A stretch of 5,551 nt of DNA from the NCBI GenBank assembly GCA_013152105.1, contig JAADHA010000155.1, forward strand, positions 1 to 5,551, written 5' to 3'. This document shows, in pieces, positions 1-5,412 of the stretch (its first letter is position 1; each line of letters starts with the position of its first letter). Source of the DNA: Oligoflexia bacterium. Lineage in GTDB: Bacteria; Myxococcota_A; UBA796; UBA2385. The translations under genes and the position numbers were made by a program. The notes under the pieces are model-generated. The model saw nothing but the letters and a program-made list of their open reading frames with translations. It was not told the origin of the DNA and did no database searches.

Positions 1-955
1 CCAGCGCGCCGACCGAGAACATGGCCGTGTCGCTGACCAGGGGCTTGAGCCACAGCCCGCTGGAGGCCAGCCGCCTGCGCCACTGCTGGTCCACCTGATC
101 TACCCGCTGCCCGGTCGCGGCCCGCATCGCCGCCCCGAAACCGGAGCCCATGGACAGGTCGTGGACGATGGTGGGGATCGCCTGGGGCCCGTACTCGTTC
201 TGGAGCCAGGCCACCAGGTCGGCCGACTGGGCGTAGGCCAGGCGCGCCTGGACGGGGTCGGCGGGGAAGCCGGTCGCCAGGTCGTCCATTCGCAGCATAT
301 TGTTGCCCAGCAGCCCGCTTGCCAGGGTGTCGGTGGTCGCCGAGCTGTACTGACGCGCGTAGACCTGGGCCACGCCTTCCTGGAGCCAGCGCGGCACCCG
401 TTGGCCGCGAAAGGCGCGACCGATCAGCACGTGGACCAACTCGTGGTCCAGCACGGTCTGCAAGCTGTCGCTGGTCTGGGCCCGCAGGTCGGGAGCCCGC
501 AGGAAGATCATGCCGCGCAGGGGCCACGCGGTGCCGTCAGCCCAGGTGGGCGGTGGGCCTGGTTGGAGCGAGACGAACTGGTCCTGCTTGTGCGCCAGGT
601 AGATGTCGACGAGGCCGCCCGTCGGCACAGCGAGGCGGTTCGCGAAGTCGGGCAGGCTGGTGGCCGCGTGTCGGGAGAGCATGACCGCCACGCCGCGATC
701 GCTGGGGTGAAAGTGCACGTTGACGTACAGGCTGTGGATCGTCCGCCAGTCGTCCGGCAGGGCGGGTCGGTCGGTGCCCTGCAAGGCCCAGGGGTCAGGC
801 ACCGCGGCGGACATGCTGGGTCCAGGAGGCAGGGCGGGAGATGCTGCGGGAGATACTGCGGTGGCGTGGGCTGTTGCGGTCAGCGACTGTGCTCCTAGCA
901 GCAGGCCCAGGAGCAGGCTGGCCAGCAGGGCGAGGGAGTGGAGTAGATCACGCAC
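1..955 (-). CDS. Exported gluzincin-type zinc metallopeptidase (peptidase MA-like), C-terminus cut by window edge
   Basis: The reverse strand is open from a GTG at 955-953 to the window edge, giving 318 residues with no stop. The N-terminus is a classical Sec signal peptide: a charged start (RD), a Leu-rich core at residues 8-22, and a likely signal peptidase I site after AHA at 29-31. A Pro/Ala/Ser-rich linker follows. The catalytic signature is DHELVHVL, with HELVH (HExxH) at residues 171-175. WLQEGVAQVYA follows, with Glu193 as the probable third zinc ligand 18 residues after the second His. This spacing and the 'P-x-W-L-x-E-G-x-A' context are typical of the peptidase MA-like superfamily, so it is probably a periplasmic or surface-exposed protease. 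The GTG was chosen because it begins the signal peptide and I found no in-frame ATG, GTG or TTG upstream; no clear Shine-Dalgarno precedes it. It is divergent from the glycosyltransferase gene. Family members often end in a membrane anchor, which would lie beyond the edge here. The substrate is unknown. Confidence 0.85.
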   Translation of the reverse strand, partial: MRDLLHSLALLASLLLGLLLGAQSLTATAHATAVSPAASPALPPGPSMSAAVPDPWALQGTDRPALPDDWRTIHSLYVNVHFHPSDRGVAVMLSRHAATSLPDFANRLAVPTGGLVDIYLAHKQDQFVSLQPGPPPTWADGTAWPLRGMIFLRAPDLRAQTSDSLQTVLDHELVHVLIGRAFRGQRVPRWLQEGVAQVYARQYSSATTDTLASGLLGNNMLRMDDLATGFPADPVQARLAYAQSADLVAWLQNEYGPQAIPTIVHDLSMGSGFGAAMRAATGQRVDQVDQQWRRRLASSGLWLKPLVSDTAMFSVGAL

Positions 956-1169
956 GGGACGGACCGGGTCGAGGGGCGAAGGCCCACCTTCAGCGTAGCC
1001 CCGGCGCGCGCAGAGGGAAGGGCCGCGTTCACAGGGAGGGTTTATTGTAGGTGGAATGGTTACGTAAGGACGAAACGCACCGATGGGAAGGGGCTGGCGC
1101 TGGAGCTGGAGCTGGGCCGGATCGAGATCTGGCATAGCGGCGGCTCGGGCCGCTGCTTAGGGGCGGAGG
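956..1169. promoter_or_regulatory. Divergent intergenic region between the peptidase and glycosyltransferase genes
   Basis: This 214-bp region must hold the promoters for both flanking genes, which point away from each other. Its middle (about 1040-1068) is AT-richer than the surroundings. On the minus strand TACAAT (1049-1044) matches the sigma-70 -10 consensus at 5 of 6 positions, but no good -35 lies at the right distance. It would give the peptidase mRNA a leader of about 80 nt. A perfect 8-bp palindrome, TTACGTAA, sits at 1060-1067, beside the candidate -10 and on the upstream side for minus-strand transcription, and could be an operator. Towards the glycosyltransferase there is a run of GCTGGA-like units (about 1092-1116) and a GC-rich inverted repeat, AGCGGC at 1136-1141 and GCCGCT at 1149-1154. 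No convincing plus-strand promoter was recognised. The assignment is by position and motif, not proven. Confidence 0.4.
1083..1160 (+). CDS. Possible small Trp-rich leader ORF (25 aa), speculative
   Basis: An ATG at 1083 opens a 25-residue frame ending at TAG 1158-1160, nine bases before the GTG of the glycosyltransferase and in the same frame. Its start reads GRGWRWSWSWAG, so four of residues 5-11 are Trp, alternating with Arg and Ser. An AAGGA at 1066-1070 precedes the ATG by 12 bases, which is longer than usual. The inverted repeat at 1136-1154 overlaps its last codons. A leader peptide acting on downstream translation is conceivable. The Trp pattern may equally be a by-product of a short GCTGGA tandem repeat in non-coding DNA. 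Because it is in frame, it could also be a former N-terminal extension of the downstream gene closed by an amber codon. Confidence 0.2.
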   Translation: MGRGWRWSWSWAGSRSGIAAARAAA

Positions 1170-2606
1170 GTGCCGTGGTGGAAGGACCGCAACCTGTGGG
1201 TCGCCATGCTGGTGGCCGTGTTGCTGCGCACCGTCCCCTTGGCGGTGTGGGGGCAGGATTGGGGCTGCGTGCGCGACGAGTGCACCTACCTCAAGCTCGC
1301 CCGCCGCATGGTCGAAGGCCAGGGCATGACCACCAGCGCCGGCTGGCTGTGGGCGCCGGGCTACCCCTTTCTGCTGGCGATCCACCGGGCGCTGACCGGC
1401 TACGGCGCCACCATCAAGGGCATGCAGGTCGTCGCTGCTCTGCTGAATGTCGGGCTCATCTACGGACTCGCTGCCCGGGCCTCGGGTCTGTGGAGCGATG
1501 ACCAGCGCTTGCGGCGTCGGTCCGCCCGGATCGCCGCCTGGCTCTACGCGCTCAGCCTGCCCCAGGCATTCTTCGCCATGAGCCTGTGGAGCGAGGTGCT
1601 CTACTCGACGCTCCTGCTCGTCGCGCTCTCGGCCCTGCAGGCGACCGCACCACCCAGCGATGACGCGGTGCCTCGGGACCTTCGTGCCGATCCCGCCCAA
1701 CGCAGCGGCGCGCACGCCCTGGGCCTGGCCCTGATCCTGGGCGCGACGGTGGGCTTGTGCGTCCTGTTTCGCGGGGTCGCCACCTACATGCTGCCGATCT
1801 TCGCGGTGGGGATCCTGTGGCGGCGCTGGACCCGCTGGCGGGCCTGGGCCCAGGCCCTGGCCGCCGTCCTGGCCGCCGTCCTGGTCGTGGCCCCCTACAG
1901 CATCCACATCAGCAAGAAGTTCGACGCGGTCGTGATCTCCGACCGGACCCTGGGCCAGATGATGTGGCTTGGGGACAACGACTTCGCGCCCTTGACCTTT
2001 GACTATGGCAACGGCCAGTTGTCCCGCTACGCCTATGTACGCACCAAGAAGAAGGGCCGCGCTGCCTGCGCTCCCCGGAAGGACGCGATGGTGCGGGACC
2101 AGTGCGAGGTCGCGGCCGGGCTGGCCTGGATCAAGGCCCATCCCGCTGAATTCGTCGAGCGCATGCCGCTGCGTGTGGCGCAGCTCCTCAACCCGCACTC
2201 GCTGCTGACGCGCCACCTGCGCTGGGGCTTCTGGCGAGGCCTGCCCCAGTGGGTGGACGAGCTGATCATCGCCGTCGGCGCCCTCGAAGCCATGCTGACC
2301 ATCTGGGTCGGCGCCCTGGGCTTGGCCGCTCGAGGTCGTCGCTCGCTGGGCCTTGTGGTCACGGGGATCCTGCTGTACCACCTCGCAGCCATCGCGATGT
2401 TGGCCGGCCTGACCCGTTATCGAGTCCCCCTGGAGCCCCTGCTGATGATCTACGCCGCGCCGGTGCTGGCCGCGCCTCGACAGACCCTGGCTGCGTTGGG
2501 CTTCCGGCGCTGGCGCCTGGCTGCGGCGGTGCTGGCGCTTGGTGCCCTGGTGCCGCTGGTGCTGTGGTTCCTGCCGGCAGGCTGGCCGGGATGGCGCACA
2601 TGGTAG
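1170..2606 (+). CDS. Polytopic GT-C family glycosyltransferase (PMT/ArnT-like)
   Basis: This 478-residue inner-membrane protein has roughly 11-12 predicted hydrophobic segments (for example about 8-27, 83-103, 140-158, 182-201, 226-244, 364-386, 392-415 and 449-470). The first external loop carries Asp36-Glu37 in RDECTYLKLARRMVEGQG. This matches the acidic loop-1 motif of PMT_2/GT39-type enzymes, which transfer a sugar from a polyprenyl-phosphate carrier on the outer face of the membrane. Other family-like features are WLGDND (266-271), the amphipathic AWIKAHPAEFVERMPL region (319-334) and RYRVPLEPLL (416-425) near the C-terminus. A large extracytoplasmic loop at about 245-360 contains two Cys (300, 312). 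The start is GTG 1170: an in-frame TAG at 1158 limits the upstream end, and GGGGCGGAGG lies directly before it, although the spacing is short. ATG 1206 (residue 13) is an alternative but would trim the charged N-terminus. The gene overlaps the next one by 16 bases. The sugar and acceptor are unknown. Confidence 0.85.
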   Translation: MPWWKDRNLWVAMLVAVLLRTVPLAVWGQDWGCVRDECTYLKLARRMVEGQGMTTSAGWLWAPGYPFLLAIHRALTGYGATIKGMQVVAALLNVGLIYGLAARASGLWSDDQRLRRRSARIAAWLYALSLPQAFFAMSLWSEVLYSTLLLVALSALQATAPPSDDAVPRDLRADPAQRSGAHALGLALILGATVGLCVLFRGVATYMLPIFAVGILWRRWTRWRAWAQALAAVLAAVLVVAPYSIHISKKFDAVVISDRTLGQMMWLGDNDFAPLTFDYGNGQLSRYAYVRTKKKGRAACAPRKDAMVRDQCEVAAGLAWIKAHPAEFVERMPLRVAQLLNPHSLLTRHLRWGFWRGLPQWVDELIIAVGALEAMLTIWVGALGLAARGRRSLGLVVTGILLYHLAAIAMLAGLTRYRVPLEPLLMIYAAPVLAAPRQTLAALGFRRWRLAAAVLALGALVPLVLWFLPAGWPGWRTW

Positions 2607-4183
2607 GCGCCGGGCTCCTCGCCTTGCCCATGCTGCTGGCCTGCTCGCGCGGGGATCGCCCGCTCCCGGCCGGTTCGACCCAGCCCGACATCGTCCTGGT
2701 CAGCATCGACACGCTGCGGGCTGACCACCTCTCGGCCTACGGCTACGACCGGCCGACCAGCCCCTTCCTCGATGAACTGGCTGCCGCCGGTACGCGCTTC
2801 GAACACGCCCGCAGCGCCTCGCCCTGGACCTTGCCCGCGCACACGACCATGTTCACCGGCCAGCTCCCCTGGACCCACCGGGTGGTCGAAGACGCCTACC
2901 GGGTGGACCCCGCGACCCCCGTGCTGCCGAGCCTGCTCTCGGCCGCCGGATACCGGACGGGCGGGTTCGTGAGTACCCTCTACGTCAGCAGCTTGTTCGG
3001 TTTCCAGCGGGGCTTTGATCACTTCGACGACTTCGGGATCCACACCGAAAAGGCCAACCTGGGCGGCAAGGTCACCATCGACCGCGTCATCGACAAGGCC
3101 CTGGACTGGTGGTCCAGGCAGCCTGCTGGCAAGCCCGTCTTCCTGTTCCTGCACACCTACGACGTGCACTACAACTACGATCCGCCCGAGCCCTTCGCGT
3201 CCCGCTTCGATCGCCCCCCGGCCAAGGGGGACCAGAAGTACAAGAACTACTACTACTTCAAGAAGCACAAGGTCAGCGACGCGCAGCTCGCCCACCAGGT
3301 CGCCCAGTACGATGAGTCCATCGCCTGGGTCGACAGCCAGTTGCGGCGGTTGGACCAGCGCCTTCGAGCGGGGGGGCGCACGGTGCGCTGGGTCGTGACC
3401 GGCGACCACGGCGAGGAATTCGGCGAGCGCGGAAGCTGGGGCCACGCACACACGCTCTACGCTGAGCAGCTTCACGTCCCGCTGATCATCGCCGAGCGGC
3501 AGCCCGATGGCGGCTCGACTCTGCCTGTCGGACGGATCGTTGCGGACACCGTCGGTACGCAGGACATCGCGCCGACAATCGCGGGCTGGGTCTCACAGGC
3601 GGCCGGGCTCCAGGCTGATGGCATCGACCTGGCGCCAATCATCCAGGGCGCAGCGGCACCCGATCGCGCATTTCCCGCCGAGACTACCCGCTTCGAGACC
3701 AACCGGGCGGGCCTCTACGAAGACGGCCTGCGGCTGGAGTGGGACCTGAAGTCCGGCTCGGCCGAGCTGTTTGAGCCTGCCACCGACCCCAAGGAGACCC
3801 ACGATCTGGCCGCCGCTCGCCCTCTTGACGTGGCGCGCCTTCAGGCCGACCTGATCGCGCTGGCGGGCCGTCCTTGGACCGCCAAGATCGCGGGCACGGT
3901 CTCGTCCAGCCAGTCGGGTCGCATCCTGATGAACGGCGCTCGCAAACACCAGCGCGTGGTGGTTGGGGATCGCTTTCAGGTCCTTCCCTTTGACGCTCCC
4001 GTCCGCTTCCAGGCTCCCGGGGCCCAGGTCCAGGGACCCTGGCAGGCCCAAGGAGGCACGCTGCCTGGCGCCGACGCACCGCTGAGTTGGTCCGCGGCGT
4101 CCAGCGGCCCGACCGGGGTCAGCATGGACCAGGCCACGCGCGATGCGCTGAAGGCCTTGGGCTACATGCAGTCGCCGGAGTGA
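2591..4183 (+). CDS. Sulfatase/alkaline-phosphatase-superfamily lipoprotein with Thr in the nucleophile position
   Basis: The product has 530 residues. Its N-terminus is a lipoprotein signal with lipobox LLAC and Cys18 as the lipid-modified residue, so the enzyme should be anchored outside the cytoplasm. The sulfatase fold is shown by VLVSIDTLRADHLSAYGY (35-52, Asp40 a metal ligand), SPWTLPAHTTMFTG (77-90), LFLHTYDVHYNYDPPEPF (185-202), TGDHGEEFG (270-278, Asp272/His273 metal ligands), WGHAHTLYAEQLHVPLI (283-299) and the terminal ALGYM (522-526). In the nucleophile motif, TLPAH (80-84) aligns with CxPxR of formylglycine sulfatases. Thr80 therefore replaces Cys/Ser and His84 replaces Arg, so FGly maturation is not possible there. 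A phosphodiesterase, phospho-group transferase or other hydrolase role is as likely as sulfatase. The start at ATG 2591 lies inside the end of the glycosyltransferase gene and directly begins the signal peptide; ATG 2600 is a near alternative. The frame is open far upstream, to about 2249, but only in antisense-like shadow sequence. Residues about 430-510 form an extra beta-rich tail. Confidence 0.88.
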   Translation: MAHMVGAGLLALPMLLACSRGDRPLPAGSTQPDIVLVSIDTLRADHLSAYGYDRPTSPFLDELAAAGTRFEHARSASPWTLPAHTTMFTGQLPWTHRVVEDAYRVDPATPVLPSLLSAAGYRTGGFVSTLYVSSLFGFQRGFDHFDDFGIHTEKANLGGKVTIDRVIDKALDWWSRQPAGKPVFLFLHTYDVHYNYDPPEPFASRFDRPPAKGDQKYKNYYYFKKHKVSDAQLAHQVAQYDESIAWVDSQLRRLDQRLRAGGRTVRWVVTGDHGEEFGERGSWGHAHTLYAEQLHVPLIIAERQPDGGSTLPVGRIVADTVGTQDIAPTIAGWVSQAAGLQADGIDLAPIIQGAAAPDRAFPAETTRFETNRAGLYEDGLRLEWDLKSGSAELFEPATDPKETHDLAAARPLDVARLQADLIALAGRPWTAKIAGTVSSSQSGRILMNGARKHQRVVVGDRFQVLPFDAPVRFQAPGAQVQGPWQAQGGTLPGADAPLSWSAASSGPTGVSMDQATRDALKALGYMQSPE

Positions 4184-4211
4184 GGGCGGCGATCTTGCAG
4201 GCGGCGACCGG
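4184..4211. other. Short convergent gap between sulfatase-like gene and PadR gene
   Basis: These 28 bases separate two converging stop codons. They hold an 8-bp direct repeat, GGCGGCGA, at 4185-4192 and 4200-4207. No stem-loop followed by a T tract is visible on either strand, so the two transcripts may run into each other, giving antisense overlap, or be stopped by Rho. Confidence 0.5.
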
Positions 4212-4742
4212 CTAGTCCTGCGTCAAGATCTCGATCGCGTGGTCGAGGAAGGTGAGCTCGGCTTCCCAGTGCAAGCGGCTGTGGTCCGTGACCAGGCGCG
4301 TGTGCTTCGGCCACTGGGCGATGTCCTTTGTGGACTCGGCAAGCTGCTCCAGGCCGTCATGGACTTGCTGACGGCGCTGCCGCAGCAGGTCGAGCGCTTC
4401 GTCCGGGTCCATGCGTTCCTGGAAGATCAGCGCAAGCTCGAACTCCATGCGCCAGGCTGGGGCTCGTCCCAACACCGTGCGCTGGTGTTCTGCCACCGTG
4501 GAGCGCCCCAGGTCCGTCAGGGCGTACAGGCGTCGTTGCGGTCCAGCGGCGTTCGCCATCGGGGTCGAGGTGACCATTCCCTTGGCTTCCATCGCCCGAA
4601 GGATCTGGTAGACACTGGAGAATGCAATCACCGCCCAGCGATCGAGCTGTCGCTGCTTGATCGCCTGATGGAGCGCGTAAGGGTGACCGGGGCTCTCGGT
4701 CAAGAGGCTTAGAAGCAGGAACTGGTTGGGTCGTAGAGTCAT
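4212..4742 (-). CDS. PadR-family transcriptional regulator (AphA-like, with Vir_AT-type C-terminal domain)
   Basis: The 176-residue protein has the two-part PadR layout. Residues about 8-83 form the winged helix: GHPYALHQAI (19-28), SSVYQILRAMEAKGMV (42-57), which is the recognition-helix region, and the wing GPQRRLYALTDLGRSTV (67-83), all close to the family pattern. Residues about 85-174 are helical (FELALIFQERMDPDEALDLLRQRRQQVHDGLEQL, then HWEAELTFLDHAIEIL) and resemble the Vir_AT dimerisation domain of longer, AphA-type PadR proteins. Members bind inverted repeats as dimers, usually repressing their own gene and a neighbour in response to small ligands. ATG 4742 was chosen because the domain begins there; the frame stays open upstream to about 5264 but reads as non-protein-like Arg/Ser-rich sequence crossing a terminator. 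No Shine-Dalgarno is seen before the ATG, so a leaderless mRNA is possible. The gene converges on the glycosyltransferase/sulfatase-like pair. Its targets are unknown; the nearby lipoprotein gene and its own promoter are the simplest candidates. Confidence 0.9.
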   Translation of the reverse strand: MTLRPNQFLLLSLLTESPGHPYALHQAIKQRQLDRWAVIAFSSVYQILRAMEAKGMVTSTPMANAAGPQRRLYALTDLGRSTVAEHQRTVLGRAPAWRMEFELALIFQERMDPDEALDLLRQRRQQVHDGLEQLAESTKDIAQWPKHTRLVTDHSRLHWEAELTFLDHAIEILTQD

Positions 4743-4783
4743 ACGTACGCATCGTAACAGAATGCAGCAGCAATGCCAGCCAA
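4741..4783 (-). promoter_or_regulatory. Probable promoter/operator region of the PadR gene
   Basis: This AT-rich stretch lies between the PadR start and the upstream terminator. An imperfect 12-bp dyad, ATACGTACGCAT (4741-4752, 10 of 12 positions symmetrical), overlaps the start codon and contains TACGTA. That core is also found in the TTACGTAA palindrome at 1060-1067. On the minus strand TTGGCT (4783-4778) could be a -35, followed 18 bases later by the weak -10 TGTTAC (4759-4754). Transcription would then begin almost at the ATG, fitting the absence of a ribosome binding site. A PadR-type dimer on the dyad would block its own promoter. The promoter call is weak; the dyad itself is directly visible. 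Confidence 0.35.
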
Positions 4784-4792
4784 AAATTTCAG

Positions 4793-4854
4793 AAAAAAAA
4801 AGACCGACCGGCGCACCGCAGCGCTCCGCCCTGTCCATTGGGCTCCGGCCGGTC
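4793..4854 (-). terminator. Intrinsic terminator of the upstream minus-strand lipoprotein gene
   Basis: Read on the minus strand, GACCGGCCGG (4854-4845) pairs with CCGGTCGGTC (4811-4802) over 10 bp with one G-U wobble, followed at once by nine T (4801-4793). The 33-base interior is longer than normal but can fold into two small hairpins: GCCC with GGGC around an 8-nt loop, and GCGC with GCGC around a 6-nt loop. This would give a branched stem. It begins 45 bases after the TAG at 4902-4900, the expected place for a gene on this strand. It also separates that unit from the PadR promoter. It is not bidirectional, since there is no T tract on the plus-strand side. Confidence 0.75.
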
Positions 4855-4899
4855 CCTCCCTTTCTTGGACGGGACGCCCGCTCTGGCACGTTCGTTGCT

Positions 4900-5395
4900 C
4901 TACGGCGAGAGGTGCAGCCGGTGCCCTGGGGAGAGCATCGCCGGCATGGAGGCCGCAGGAACGCCGAGGTCGTTCCAGGCCGGCGCGCGCAGCACAAGGT
5001 CGCCAGCCAGGGCATCGAGCACGGTCCAGGTCTCGCCGTCGAAGTGGAGCAGGCGGTCGCCATCTGTCTCGCTGTTGTCCACGGCGATAGCGTCGTTAGC
5101 CGAGAAGACCAGGACCTTGCGCAGCTCCCCGCTGCCTTCGGGCAGGGGGAGCGGGTCCGCCGTCCAGATCCCCCGAATTCTGAAGGTGGGCTGGCCTTTA
5201 CTGCTTGATATTTCCTGGTTCGGTGGTCCGCCTGAATGGGCAAAACCTTCAGGAACGGGGACACCTGAGTCGGCGGCCTTCAGGATCCCGGGGGGCTGGC
5301 GGTGCGGCAACGCTCGGGTGGCGCCAGCCCGCAGCAGTTGTGCCGCCAGTTGCGGTGGGTGCGGTCGGTGAACAGGCAAGCAACAACCAGAGCAT
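4900..5395 (-). pseudogene. Small lipoprotein gene split by an apparent +1 frameshift
   Basis: The gene begins at ATG 5395 with an excellent GAGGTGA ribosome binding site four bases away. It encodes MLWLLLACSPTAPT, a very short lipoprotein signal with lipobox LLAC and Cys8 as the modified residue. This frame ends at TGA 5251-5249 after 48 residues. Another frame, open through the same region, continues to TAG 4902-4900 and reads like real protein with G/C-rich third positions. It includes RGIWTADPL, KVLVFSANDAIAVDN and RLLHFDGETWTVLD, which resemble the 'iWg...dvwaVG...lHydG.sWt' units of myxobacterial surface proteins. Removing one base, for example from the six-C run at 5295-5290, joins them into a 164-residue lipoprotein. 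The gene's own terminator follows 45 bases after the second stop. It could be a recent pseudogene, a sequencing error in the homopolymer, or a frameshifted product. As written, only a 48-residue lipopeptide is made. The function is unknown. Confidence 0.6.
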
Positions 5396-5412
5396 AGAGT
5401 CACCTCTATGCT
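5391..5412 (-). promoter_or_regulatory. Perfect 9-bp inverted repeat enclosing the lipoprotein gene's RBS and start codon
   Basis: On the minus strand AGCATAGAG (5412-5404) and CTCTATGCT (5399-5391) are exact reverse complements separated by GTGA (5403-5400). In mRNA this would form a 9-bp stem capped by GUGA, a GNRA tetraloop. The Shine-Dalgarno GAGGUGA (5406-5400) spans the end of the first arm and the loop, and the AUG (5395-5393) lies in the second arm, so folding would hide both. At DNA level the same dyad could be an operator for a dimeric repressor. Which applies depends on the start of transcription. Confidence 0.7.

Noticed and set aside
161..898. 245-residue plus-strand ORF at the left end
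   Set aside because: The reverse strand here encodes a signal peptide and an HExxH peptidase motif. The plus-strand product is Gly/Gln/Val-rich with no recognisable pattern.
1136..1154. GC-rich stem-loop as a terminator before the glycosyltransferase
   Set aside because: The stem is only 6 bp and no T tract follows. Its position 15 bases before a start codon suits a leader structure better, if it has any role.
1029..2381. 450-residue minus-strand ORF opposite the glycosyltransferase gene
   Set aside because: It reads as Gly/Gln/Arg/His/Pro-rich low-complexity sequence with no recognisable domain. It mirrors a plus-strand gene with clear membrane segments and family motifs, and is an effect of high GC at third positions.
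2249..2590. Upstream start at 2249 for the sulfatase-like protein
   Set aside because: It would place over 110 residues of out-of-frame glycosyltransferase sequence before a lipoprotein signal peptide that must be N-terminal.
2450..3475. 341-residue minus-strand ORF opposite the sulfatase-like gene
   Set aside because: It lies antisense to conserved sulfatase motifs and has no domain of its own; another GC-bias shadow.
4743..5264. N-terminal extension of the PadR protein to a start at 5264
   Set aside because: The extension is Arg/Ser/Pro-rich, crosses a strong intrinsic terminator on the same strand, and overlaps the better-supported lipoprotein frame. PadR proteins begin at or near the helix encoded from 4742.
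4838..5371. 177-residue plus-strand ORF opposite the small lipoprotein
   Set aside because: It has no domain and is Arg/Ser/Pro-rich. The minus strand has a strong RBS, a signal peptide and a correctly placed terminator.
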